Source: a virus
Virus record (IMG/VR): IMGVR_UViG_3300012208_000004
Span: 1 to 64,000 of that record
Reading direction: 5' to 3' (one strand)
Length of the DNA: 64,000 nucleotides
In this document: positions 15,638 to 24,652 of the stretch, in pieces
How positions within the stretch are numbered: position 1 is the stretch's first letter
Layout: every line of letters starts with the position of its first letter
Translations under genes and position numbers: made by a program
The notes under the pieces: generated by a model
Databases searched by the model: none
What the model was told of the DNA's origin: nothing
Seen by the model: only the letters and a program-made list of their open reading frames with translations

Positions 15638-18148
15638 TTGCTTCTAGCCCAAATGGTTGTCGAATACATTGCAGATACGAGCAAGCTCGTTAGTAGCGTG
15701 GCAAATGTCAAGAACGCTGCTAATGAGGGGGCGGAATCTTTGCGCAATATGGCAACGGCGGGCGCGGCTGTAGCAACGGCGGCTCTCATTGGGGTAGGTG
15801 TAGCCTCAACCAAGATGGCAGCCGACTTTCAACAAGGCATGACCAGACTTGTAACGGGCGCGGGTGATGTTACTGACAATATGGCAATGATGAGTAAGAG
15901 CGTTTTAGCAACATCTGTTGCAACTGGTGTTTTGGCTACTGGTACAGATGGCTTGGTTGCTGCTATGTATCCTATCATTTCATCGGGTCAACGCGGAGCT
16001 GAAGCCCTTGACACTCTCTCAGTGGCCGCAAAAGGTGCTCAGATTGAACAAGCAGGTGTGGTAGAAGTAGCAAATACGCTATCTGGCGTTATGACGAACT
16101 ATGGGACAAAAAATTTTACTGCTACACAATACATGAATGGGCTAATTGCTGCTGTAAAACAAGGTAAAATCACTCTTCAAGACCTTGCGATCGCGATGGG
16201 TCCTGTTGATCCAATTGCTCAACAATTAGGTATTTCTTTCAATGATATGGCAGCTGCCATGACAACGCAAACCAACGCTATGATACCTGCTGATCGAGCA
16301 GCTACGGGTTTGCGCTTTATGATGATGGCACTTGAAAATCCTACAAGTAAAGCTAAAGATGCCATGAAGTCAATGGGACTGAGCAGTATTGATGTTGCCA
16401 ATGAGATGAAAATCAGCCTGCCAGGCGCATTGAATATGATTTATGATGCTGCAAAAAACGCAGGTCCAGAGGGCAGTGTACCGTTTAGTCGGGCGGTTGC
16501 TGATATGGTAGGGGGAATACGGTCCCTGTCAACATTTTCAGCATTGACAGGAGAACACATGAAAGATTTTACTAAAAACTCAGCAGGTGTTCTTACTGCC
16601 ATGCAGCAAAATAAAAATGCCGTGGTTGGTTGGGATGTAGTACAGGGTAATTTTAATATCAAAATGGATCAAGCAAAAGCTACTCTTGCATCTCTTGCTA
16701 TTTCAATTGGAACCGCTCTTTTGCCCGTCCTTGGCAAGGCTGTTGATGCATTCAATTCACCTGCTTTCCAGCAATTTGCAACAACAGTAGCCGGTGTTTT
16801 GACATCTGCCTTGCTTGGCTTAATCAATGGGATATCAACCGTTGTGGGATGGGTCACTCAGCTTGTGACCTACTTCCAACATAACCAAGCGGCGGCTATG
16901 GCTCTTGCGGTGGGCGCGGCAATCCTAGCAGGTGCTATCGGAGGTGCTTTAGTTGTAGCGTTTGCTATGGCCACGGCGGCGGCGGCAACTACTGCCATAG
17001 CATTTCTGTCAGTTGCATGGCCTGTGATTGCAATTGTAGCGGCTATAGCAGGGTTGGTGGTAGGTATTATTCTGCTCTATCAGCATTTTCAACCTGTACG
17101 AACAGTAGTAGATGCGGTAGGAAAAGTATTTCAACAGGTATGGAGTGTTCTTGTTGCAAATTTTATGCCAGCTTGGGCAAAGTTAGTAGCAGCATTTCAA
17201 GAGGCGATGCCTGCTATTCAATTAATTGGTGAAATATTGCTAGGAGTGCTTGTTGTGGCAATCGGCATTGTTATAGCGGTAGTCGTGGCGTTAGCAATGG
17301 GAATAGCAGGTGCTATAGGTGGAATTGTTCAAATATTTACTGGTTTTGTGCAGATTGTAACAGGGGTATTTAATGTTATCGGCGGATTGGTAATGTTTTT
17401 TGTGGATTTGTTCACAGGGCATTTTGACAAGCTTGGAAGTGATTTAGGCAGAATATGGCAAGGCATTATTCAAATATTTCAAGGTGCGTGGAATGTGATA
17501 GCAGGTGTATTTAATGCAGCAGTTGGTCTTGTAGGTGGTATAGTTGTTGGGTTTATACAAGGTATTATTGGATTTTTCACAGGATTGTGGGATGCACTTG
17601 TAGGTCATTCTATCATTCCTGATATGGTAAATGGGATTGTGACATGGTTTGAGCAGCTTCCAGGTAGAGCTGGCGCGGCTATTCAGTCAATGATCACAAA
17701 TGTTCTAAATCTCTTAAACGGGCTTGTGACAAGCGCTATGAATGCAGGTTCAAATATCGTCAAGGGTATAGCCACAGGTATAACAAATGCAATAGGAGCA
17801 GTAGGCAACGCGATAAGTACAGTTACCAGCTTTATTTCTGCCCACCTCCCTCATTCACCTGCTAAGATGGGTCCTCTGATGGATTTAGAAAACCAAGGCA
17901 TGGAGATATCCAACCAGATATCTAAGGGCATGATAAACGGCGTACCACTCATCTCATCTGCCATGAATAACCTAGCCAAGCCTGTAACGGTAGGATTGAA
18001 GGGAGTCGCAAGTGCTAGTGGCGTATCCCCCTTGCAAGGTGGTACTCAGGACAATAGCATACATGTCTACATTGATGGCAAAGAAGTTACTGGGACAGTT
18101 ATGAAGCGTGTACAGCGTGAATTGAGAGGGCATGGTCTAAAGAAATGA
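15638..18148 (+). CDS. Tail tape measure protein
   Basis: An 836-residue protein that sets tail length. TTG 15638 is used because GGGGA lies 8 nt upstream; ATG 15653 has no SD. An N-terminal helical region with TP901-like core (MTRLVTGAGD, ISSGQRGAEALDTLSVAAKG) is followed by long hydrophobic helices (about 380-700) and a C-terminal segment with PHSPAKMGPL. One palindromic repeat is read as SPLQGG near the C-terminus (18027-18042). It overlaps the next gene by 4 nt. Confidence 0.85.
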   Translation: MLLAQMVVEYIADTSKLVSSVANVKNAANEGAESLRNMATAGAAVATAALIGVGVASTKMAADFQQGMTRLVTGAGDVTDNMAMMSKSVLATSVATGVLATGTDGLVAAMYPIISSGQRGAEALDTLSVAAKGAQIEQAGVVEVANTLSGVMTNYGTKNFTATQYMNGLIAAVKQGKITLQDLAIAMGPVDPIAQQLGISFNDMAAAMTTQTNAMIPADRAATGLRFMMMALENPTSKAKDAMKSMGLSSIDVANEMKISLPGALNMIYDAAKNAGPEGSVPFSRAVADMVGGIRSLSTFSALTGEHMKDFTKNSAGVLTAMQQNKNAVVGWDVVQGNFNIKMDQAKATLASLAISIGTALLPVLGKAVDAFNSPAFQQFATTVAGVLTSALLGLINGISTVVGWVTQLVTYFQHNQAAAMALAVGAAILAGAIGGALVVAFAMATAAAATTAIAFLSVAWPVIAIVAAIAGLVVGIILLYQHFQPVRTVVDAVGKVFQQVWSVLVANFMPAWAKLVAAFQEAMPAIQLIGEILLGVLVVAIGIVIAVVVALAMGIAGAIGGIVQIFTGFVQIVTGVFNVIGGLVMFFVDLFTGHFDKLGSDLGRIWQGIIQIFQGAWNVIAGVFNAAVGLVGGIVVGFIQGIIGFFTGLWDALVGHSIIPDMVNGIVTWFEQLPGRAGAAIQSMITNVLNLLNGLVTSAMNAGSNIVKGIATGITNAIGAVGNAISTVTSFISAHLPHSPAKMGPLMDLENQGMEISNQISKGMINGVPLISSAMNNLAKPVTVGLKGVASASGVSPLQGGTQDNSIHVYIDGKEVTGTVMKRVQRELRGHGLKK

Positions 18149-21100
18149 CATTACCTCTCACATTTACAATTCAGATAGCTGGTACCACCTACGACACTAA
18201 AGAAGGTTCATTTGATTTTAATCCACAAATCGAGCAAAGATCGAAGCTTACATTTACGGTATTAGATCCAAATAATGCGTTTAATTTTGTCAAAGGACAG
18301 CAAATAACTCTCACTGATTCAGCTTCAACAATTCAGTTCACAGGGACAGTACACACTTCTGTCAAGTACCGCGTAGGGGATGGGAATTATCGTCAGCACG
18401 ATATTGATTGTAACGACTTGCATCAGGTGGCAGACGAACGCTCTACAAATCGGATCTATACGGGCCAGTATGCAGGGGTGATTTTCGCAGGAATGACCAA
18501 TGATGTGTTGTCAGGTGATGGAATCACCGCCAATTATGCAATCAGAGAGGACAATACACAAGCCGAATTTGCGCAAGGTACGCTGGCAGGAACGGTTTCA
18601 ACCTCCAATCTTGGAGGGGATCTTGAGCTTTCCTTAGCAGGTAACGCTGTCACTATCACAGAAAATATCACTTCGGATTTCAGCGCGGGTACCCTCACGA
18701 ATATGACAGCGGCTAATAATGCAGTTGGCCCGTCTGCTACCAGCGCGATGAAAATTCAAGCGACACAAAGCGTAGCCGCTGTTACAAACTCCTACACGTA
18801 TATGCAGTTCTGGACAGGCTCTATCACCGTTGTTTCAGGCAGATACTTTACCTATGACATCTGGATATCTTCAAGTTCTCCAGAGGCAAAAATAGCCGTT
18901 GACTTGATCTTTACTGATGGCTCATCTGTTCGTGATAATGCCATTTCTAACAATGGGCAGTATTTTGATAGTCAAAATAAAGGGCCTCATCCAGGTGTTG
19001 ATCTCTCGGGTTTAGCAGTTGATCAGTGGTACCATCGTAGTTTTCTTATGGATACATTTGTAGGCAAAACTATTGCCTACGCGATGATTGCGATTGAGGG
19101 CGATAAATTTGGAGAATATACAGGATATGTCAAAAACGTAGTGTGGCTTGACTCAGGCGGTGGCAATCACGGGACATTCTTCTCAGGATCACTGGGCGTT
19201 AATCCACCCAAGCCAATGCTTCGACAAGGGTATGGCACAACGTCAGTAACGGTTGTGGGCACGTATGATTGCAGCACTGCCCAACGTGTATCACCTGCCT
19301 ACAATATTGATCCAGTAAAGATCATGAAAAGTTCTTTCTTAAATTTCAATACAACACTACCAACTGGATACACTTTTTCTACTTCCTATAGCATTGACGG
19401 CGGGAATAGCTATACTTCTTGTGTAAATAATGCTGTACTACTTGGTCTATTAGCAGGTTTATCTGTCTCTGGAAAGACTATTCAGTTTCTTCAGAGCTTC
19501 GATCAAGGCGCGGGCGCTTCACCAGAACAACAACCTACACTTAATTCTGTACAGTTAATTCTCCAGCCAAGTTACAGCGCTACAAAATCAGATGTGAACG
19601 CGGAATTCACAACTAATGGGCAGTGGAACACGTCCGGTACATCATTTACCGGATGTCAAGCGCCTTCTAACATCTTAGAGCCATTCGGTGCTGTACGAGG
19701 GTGGGATGATGGCGTGATCACTAATCAAACGTTGTATGGCGGCGGCGCACTTGGTCCAAATCAACCAAATTCCTGCTTCCAATACGTTGATTCCAAACAA
19801 TTCCGAATGGAAGTTCATCAGTCAACCGAGGGCAAGTCTCGGATGGATTTTGCAGGTACATGGCAAAACTTCCAAATGGAATTTGATGTCAGTGTAGACA
19901 ATACATTTATGAAGGTTGGATGTTTTTATCTAACAACTGGATTATCACACTATGACGGCACGTATGCCTATGCGGTAGAAGTTATTGGTACAAGCATTAA
20001 GCTATTTAGAGGTTCAAACAATGCAGGTGCTACTTCTAACTTTGGTCCAACTCAGGTAGGGCCAACTGCAACTGTTGCTCTTACGTCACAATCAATGCAT
20101 CGCATTAAAATTGTTAAAAACGGATCAACACATAATATTTACTTTGACGATACATTGGCTATTTCAACTACAGACTCAACATATTCGGCGGCTGGCTATG
20201 TTGGATTTAGAATAAGCAATACTTCTACAACAGACGGTTATATCGGAACATTCGACAATTTTGGAATATCCCCAACCAGTATTGCATCTGGCAATACTTG
20301 GACAAGTCAATCTGTAAGCTTGACGGGCGCGTCAACCTATCTCAACAGTATTGTCCAGTGGCTGGATGTGAGTACTGATCCAAGTCAAGTTGCGAACACA
20401 GTTCAAAGTTCAATTAACGGTGGCTCCACTTGGCAGTTGTGTACCAATGGCGGTCCTATTCCAAACTTGACACAAGGTCAATCACTATCTGGAATTAGCG
20501 TTTTATTCCAAGTCAATTTCAGTGCCAATTCCTCAACAGTTTTACCTATGATCCAATATTTGACGGCCTATGTGTTGGGCGGGTTTTCAAGCTCCGGCAC
20601 ACGTATCTCGCCCGCGCTATCCCTTGCCAATGCCCTTATTGCTGGCAACACGGTAACAAACTGGAGTGCGATAACCCCACCTGGTACAAGCGTAACTGTA
20701 GCCACAAGTCCAACGGGTACAGGATCTTGGACTAATGTCAATAATGGATCTGCAATCGCCGGAATCACCGGACAACCTTTGCCTTTGCTCGACACATTTG
20801 ACGCGGATGACCATCTCAACTATGTTCATCTCCAGAGGACAGGTGGGGTTGCGGGTACTTGGACGTGGGATACTGCCAGCTCAAGAGTTACTGCTAGCGG
20901 CGGGACCAATGACATGCAACTCTCAAGTCCCGTGTGGTTCTCGACAGGCTATGGATATAAAAAGAAATTGACAATTGACCATACTCAGGTTGTGGGCGGA
21001 TCTGACTTATCAAGTTTTCCAGTTCTTGTTCACATCATAGATCCAAACTTGGCAAATGTGGCCAATCGTGGGCTTGTCAATAATATCAATGGCTTTGACA

Positions 21101-23427
21101 TTATTTTTGTAAATAGTGCAGAGTCAGGATCACTCTCTTTTGAGATAGAAAGTTACGATCCTGTCTTAGGCGAGATTGTGATGTGGGTAAACATCGCAAC
21201 GGTATCTCACACGGTTGACACTGTATTTTACATGTACTTTGGGAATGCATCAATAAGCACATCGCAAGAAGCTGTTACAAGCGTATGGGATAGCAATTTC
21301 AAGCTTGTCATGCATGCCTATGACAATGCAGCAAGCACACTTGTCAACGATAGCACTTCTAATGCAAATGATGGGGCGTCGCAACAAAACACCAATGCTT
21401 TAACTGTGAGTGGGCAGATTGGGCGCTCTCTTTCCTATAATGGGACTTCGGATTATGTGAATGTGCCCAACGCGGCCTCACTTGATACGGTGACCACACT
21501 TACCTATAGTTTCTGGATTAATCCCTCGGCCTTTAACCAAGCGTCGTTTGCTAGTGCCTTTGGTAGCTATGGAGCTACTATCATCGACCGCAATGAAGAC
21601 GGAGGAATGAACGGCTATATCATAGGTATAGACACCACAGGTCGGTTATGGTGGTGGCCTGCGGGATCACAAGACAAGTTTTCAACTGCAACGATACCGC
21701 TTAACCAGTGGACCCACGTTGCCGTAACCTATAGCTCGAGCACTGTTATCATGTACATCAACGGCGTGCAGGACTCCTCGCAAAGTAGCGTCACACCACA
21801 GGCCGTAACGAATCCACTCAGGATAGGTGGGAAAGCTTGGATAACCGGATTCTTTCAAGGGGATATCGATGAGGTGCATTATTCTAATATTGTTCGCACT
21901 CCTGGATGGTTGGGAACTGAGTACAACAATCAATCAAATCCGAATAGCTTCTACTCTGTAGGACCATTGATAGCCCAACCCATTAACTCCAATAAAGATA
22001 TCGATCTCATTGTGGACACGGACCAGCTTGATCGCGGCGGTCTTGTTTGGAGACAACAGGACGCTTCTAATTTCTATGGACTGGACATTTATGATAGCTC
22101 GAGCAACGCTGGTTTAACGAATGTCATTCAGCTTTACAAAGTCGTCGCGAATGTCAAAACACAGATCGGTTCGAATGTTGCAATCTCATTTATAAGAGGA
22201 ACGCTTCATAGATTTCATGTGCTGATGGTGGGGACAAGCATAAAAGTGTACATGGATGACAATATCAATACCTTGATCAATACGACTGATAGCAGCTTAG
22301 CTGGACCAGGAAAAGCAGGGCTCATTGAAGCGTCCGGTACTGCCCATTTCTACAACATCCGCATTCAACCGCAAGGGCAAAGTTTGTCAGGAGTCAACGC
22401 TTTTACACGAATAACTCTCAATTCAATTGACCCAATATCAACTCCGCAAGTAACAAATCTGACGCTCGCGGCACTGCATCCAAATATTGGACTAGGCGCA
22501 TATATTCCAACTGCTGACTACAGACGGACGCTTTTCTCTTCTAATGCAGATGATTTGAGCAAGAAATCGGACTACTATTGGCAAATTGACCCAAACAAAA
22601 AAGCGCTCTTCGGGGCGCGTGTAGCACAACCCGCCCCTTGGATACTTACATCGAATGACATTCTTTTTACTGACGATGCAAGCCCTAGCACGCTTTCAGT
22701 CGAGAATTCAGGGGATTTATACCGTAACCGGATGATACTCAAAGGGGTGATCAACACCCAACTCGTCCAGGAGAAGCATCCTGGTGACGGAAGTTCTACC
22801 TCCTGGTCCCTTGAATTCCCTGTTGCAAGCGGTATCCCAACTATCACGGTCAATAACCAACCAAGAACTATTGGGCAAAAGGGCATTGATAGCGGAAAGG
22901 ACTTCTACTTTGCTTATGGCTCAACATCTCTTGCACAAGACGCATCAGGGACACTTTTACAGCCATTCGTGGACAGCTTCACAATTGGCTATGTGGGCCA
23001 AGGGACTACTGAGGTCGTTCGCAACAATACGGGCGGTTTTCCAGGGACCACCACACAGGCGGGGTACGCGGCACTCACCGGAGGCGCGGGCATTGTGGAG
23101 GTTGTGGAGGACGTGTCATCTCAAAATCTTACTGTAGCGGCGGCGCAATCTTATGGGGATGGCTTGCTCCAAAGATTTGGAGTGATAGGCCGAACGTTCC
23201 TCTGCATGACCAATCGAACCGGATTATCAGTCGGCCAATACATTCCTGTTTTTGTCCCTGAACTGGGAATCAATGATGCATCCATGCTCATCACTGCAAT
23301 GGATTTAAAGCCTGAAATAACCCTTGTAGGAAATCAAGTGTCTATGCTCTACTATTGGTCTTTAACACTTTTAGAAGGGCCATCGCTCGGAAGTTGGCAA
23401 AAGACACTTTTACAATCATTCAGTTAA
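18145..23427 (+). CDS. Large tail-tip protein with DUF2341 and LamG-like domains
   Basis: A 1760-residue protein immediately after the tape measure. The N-terminal 130 residues look like a distal-tail or baseplate-hub domain. The middle holds repeated beta-sandwich carbohydrate-binding-like modules. About residues 935-1040 match DUF2341 (YKKKLTIDHTQV, FYMYFGN). About 1090-1270 form a concanavalin/LamG fold (LSYNGTSDYVNVP, WTHVAVTYSS, DEVHYSN). The C-terminal 250 residues resemble the hub region of tail tip proteins. Likely host-surface glycan recognition. Confidence 0.75.
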   Translation: MTLPLTFTIQIAGTTYDTKEGSFDFNPQIEQRSKLTFTVLDPNNAFNFVKGQQITLTDSASTIQFTGTVHTSVKYRVGDGNYRQHDIDCNDLHQVADERSTNRIYTGQYAGVIFAGMTNDVLSGDGITANYAIREDNTQAEFAQGTLAGTVSTSNLGGDLELSLAGNAVTITENITSDFSAGTLTNMTAANNAVGPSATSAMKIQATQSVAAVTNSYTYMQFWTGSITVVSGRYFTYDIWISSSSPEAKIAVDLIFTDGSSVRDNAISNNGQYFDSQNKGPHPGVDLSGLAVDQWYHRSFLMDTFVGKTIAYAMIAIEGDKFGEYTGYVKNVVWLDSGGGNHGTFFSGSLGVNPPKPMLRQGYGTTSVTVVGTYDCSTAQRVSPAYNIDPVKIMKSSFLNFNTTLPTGYTFSTSYSIDGGNSYTSCVNNAVLLGLLAGLSVSGKTIQFLQSFDQGAGASPEQQPTLNSVQLILQPSYSATKSDVNAEFTTNGQWNTSGTSFTGCQAPSNILEPFGAVRGWDDGVITNQTLYGGGALGPNQPNSCFQYVDSKQFRMEVHQSTEGKSRMDFAGTWQNFQMEFDVSVDNTFMKVGCFYLTTGLSHYDGTYAYAVEVIGTSIKLFRGSNNAGATSNFGPTQVGPTATVALTSQSMHRIKIVKNGSTHNIYFDDTLAISTTDSTYSAAGYVGFRISNTSTTDGYIGTFDNFGISPTSIASGNTWTSQSVSLTGASTYLNSIVQWLDVSTDPSQVANTVQSSINGGSTWQLCTNGGPIPNLTQGQSLSGISVLFQVNFSANSSTVLPMIQYLTAYVLGGFSSSGTRISPALSLANALIAGNTVTNWSAITPPGTSVTVATSPTGTGSWTNVNNGSAIAGITGQPLPLLDTFDADDHLNYVHLQRTGGVAGTWTWDTASSRVTASGGTNDMQLSSPVWFSTGYGYKKKLTIDHTQVVGGSDLSSFPVLVHIIDPNLANVANRGLVNNINGFDIIFVNSAESGSLSFEIESYDPVLGEIVMWVNIATVSHTVDTVFYMYFGNASISTSQEAVTSVWDSNFKLVMHAYDNAASTLVNDSTSNANDGASQQNTNALTVSGQIGRSLSYNGTSDYVNVPNAASLDTVTTLTYSFWINPSAFNQASFASAFGSYGATIIDRNEDGGMNGYIIGIDTTGRLWWWPAGSQDKFSTATIPLNQWTHVAVTYSSSTVIMYINGVQDSSQSSVTPQAVTNPLRIGGKAWITGFFQGDIDEVHYSNIVRTPGWLGTEYNNQSNPNSFYSVGPLIAQPINSNKDIDLIVDTDQLDRGGLVWRQQDASNFYGLDIYDSSSNAGLTNVIQLYKVVANVKTQIGSNVAISFIRGTLHRFHVLMVGTSIKVYMDDNINTLINTTDSSLAGPGKAGLIEASGTAHFYNIRIQPQGQSLSGVNAFTRITLNSIDPISTPQVTNLTLAALHPNIGLGAYIPTADYRRTLFSSNADDLSKKSDYYWQIDPNKKALFGARVAQPAPWILTSNDILFTDDASPSTLSVENSGDLYRNRMILKGVINTQLVQEKHPGDGSSTSWSLEFPVASGIPTITVNNQPRTIGQKGIDSGKDFYFAYGSTSLAQDASGTLLQPFVDSFTIGYVGQGTTEVVRNNTGGFPGTTTQAGYAALTGGAGIVEVVEDVSSQNLTVAAAQSYGDGLLQRFGVIGRTFLCMTNRTGLSVGQYIPVFVPELGINDASMLITAMDLKPEITLVGNQVSMLYYWSLTLLEGPSLGSWQKTLLQSFS

Positions 23428-23429
23428 TT

Positions 23430-23444
23430 CCCCCTTGCAAGGGG
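23430..23444 (+). repeat. Palindromic repeat CCCCCTTGCAAGGGG
   Basis: Intergenic copy placed 3 bp after the tail-tip stop. The purine-rich right arm runs into GGGGAGAAAGAAGA upstream of the next ATG. Confidence 0.75.
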
Positions 23445-23460
23445 AGAAAGAAGACATTCA

Positions 23461-24336
23461 ATGGCAAATATCATTTTACCTAGTGAGATCGCTGACGATA
23501 GGCGGAAATTAGAAGAGTGGAAGGCGAAAACGCTTCGAGCAGGGCGTCATCTTCCAGAGTACAAATATATCGCGGTCCCAGGATATTGGCGCAACAAAAG
23601 GAAGCCCATAACACTTGATGAAGTCATCTATCGTGCTGCTCCACACCAGTGTATCTGGCAACTTGAGAACTGGGACGCGAACACAGGCGAACTTTACGAG
23701 CGTTCATGTCATCACAACGTTATAACAGACAACGGCGGCATATCGATGCTCAAGAACCTGTGGAATAGTGCAGGTTCAGCTATTGCCATCATGAGTCACA
23801 TTGTCGTTTCACCCAATGGATTCGCGGCGAAACTTTCCGTTGCATCAGGTACGTCTGCTACCACATCACTCTCTGTCCAAGCGCTTGTCAATGGGCTTGC
23901 AAATGGTAGCACGATGACATTGGGTTACAACGGCGCTAATCCAACAACGATAACACTGAATGCAACAGCTAGTGCAGGAAATACAACCTTGACGGTTGTG
24001 AGCTTTACCCCCGCTGTTAACTTCCCAATTGGGACTGACATTTGCGCTATTCCCAGTGTCACTGACAACCCCTCCTCGGTTTCTGGTACGGTTGACTCCG
24101 GGGCATTATCAGCAGGTGCTTTCACCTACAATGCCACAACTGGATTAGGCAATAGAAATGTAGTAATTGTAGGCACGATAACGGGCACATCGGGCAATGC
24201 AGGTACATACACAGAAGCGTACACATCAAATAACGCAACAATCGGTACAGGTACAACCGCATCGCATATAGTTATACCTGGATTTGTCTTGAATTCGAGC
24301 ACAAATGAAACTTTGACGCTTACAGAGAAATCTTAG
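23461..24336 (+). CDS. Tail fibre-region protein
   Basis: A 291-residue protein. The first 105 residues are charged and Trp/Tyr-rich (PGYWRNKRKP, QLENWDANTGELYE), resembling an attachment domain to the tail tip. The rest is Gly/Thr/Ala/Asn-rich beta structure, likely a receptor-facing repeat region. No enzyme motif. SD AAAGAAGA is weak. Confidence 0.6.
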   Translation: MANIILPSEIADDRRKLEEWKAKTLRAGRHLPEYKYIAVPGYWRNKRKPITLDEVIYRAAPHQCIWQLENWDANTGELYERSCHHNVITDNGGISMLKNLWNSAGSAIAIMSHIVVSPNGFAAKLSVASGTSATTSLSVQALVNGLANGSTMTLGYNGANPTTITLNATASAGNTTLTVVSFTPAVNFPIGTDICAIPSVTDNPSSVSGTVDSGALSAGAFTYNATTGLGNRNVVIVGTITGTSGNAGTYTEAYTSNNATIGTGTTASHIVIPGFVLNSSTNETLTLTEKS

Positions 24337-24366
24337 TACTTTAGTACTATACAGGAGAAATAAAAG

Positions 24367-24651
24367 ATGGCATTTATTCCAATTGATCAAACACATTTGA
24401 CTGTTTCGCTTCAGAATGATTTACAGCAGTGGAGGACAACCATTGCGTGGGCGAAACAGAGGTATCAAGCCTATAACCAGCAGCTCACGCCCGCTGTGAT
24501 GACAGGCCTCGGGATCACAGCGGCAGACCAGACAGCTATCACCGCTTTTGTAAACGACCTTGGGAGGTTTAGCCAACTATCAGGCGGAACTCTTCCGGCT
24601 AATGCTACTGACATGATCACAAACATTCAAAATGTGCTTGGAGTGATGTAG
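24367..24651 (+). CDS. Hypothetical protein, fibre cluster
   Basis: A 94-residue helical protein (LQQWRTTIAWAKQRYQAY) between two fibre-type genes, with SD CAGGAG. It may be a fibre chaperone or attachment protein. No family recognised. Confidence 0.55.
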   Translation: MAFIPIDQTHLTVSLQNDLQQWRTTIAWAKQRYQAYNQQLTPAVMTGLGITAADQTAITAFVNDLGRFSQLSGGTLPANATDMITNIQNVLGVM

Positions 24652-24652
24652 C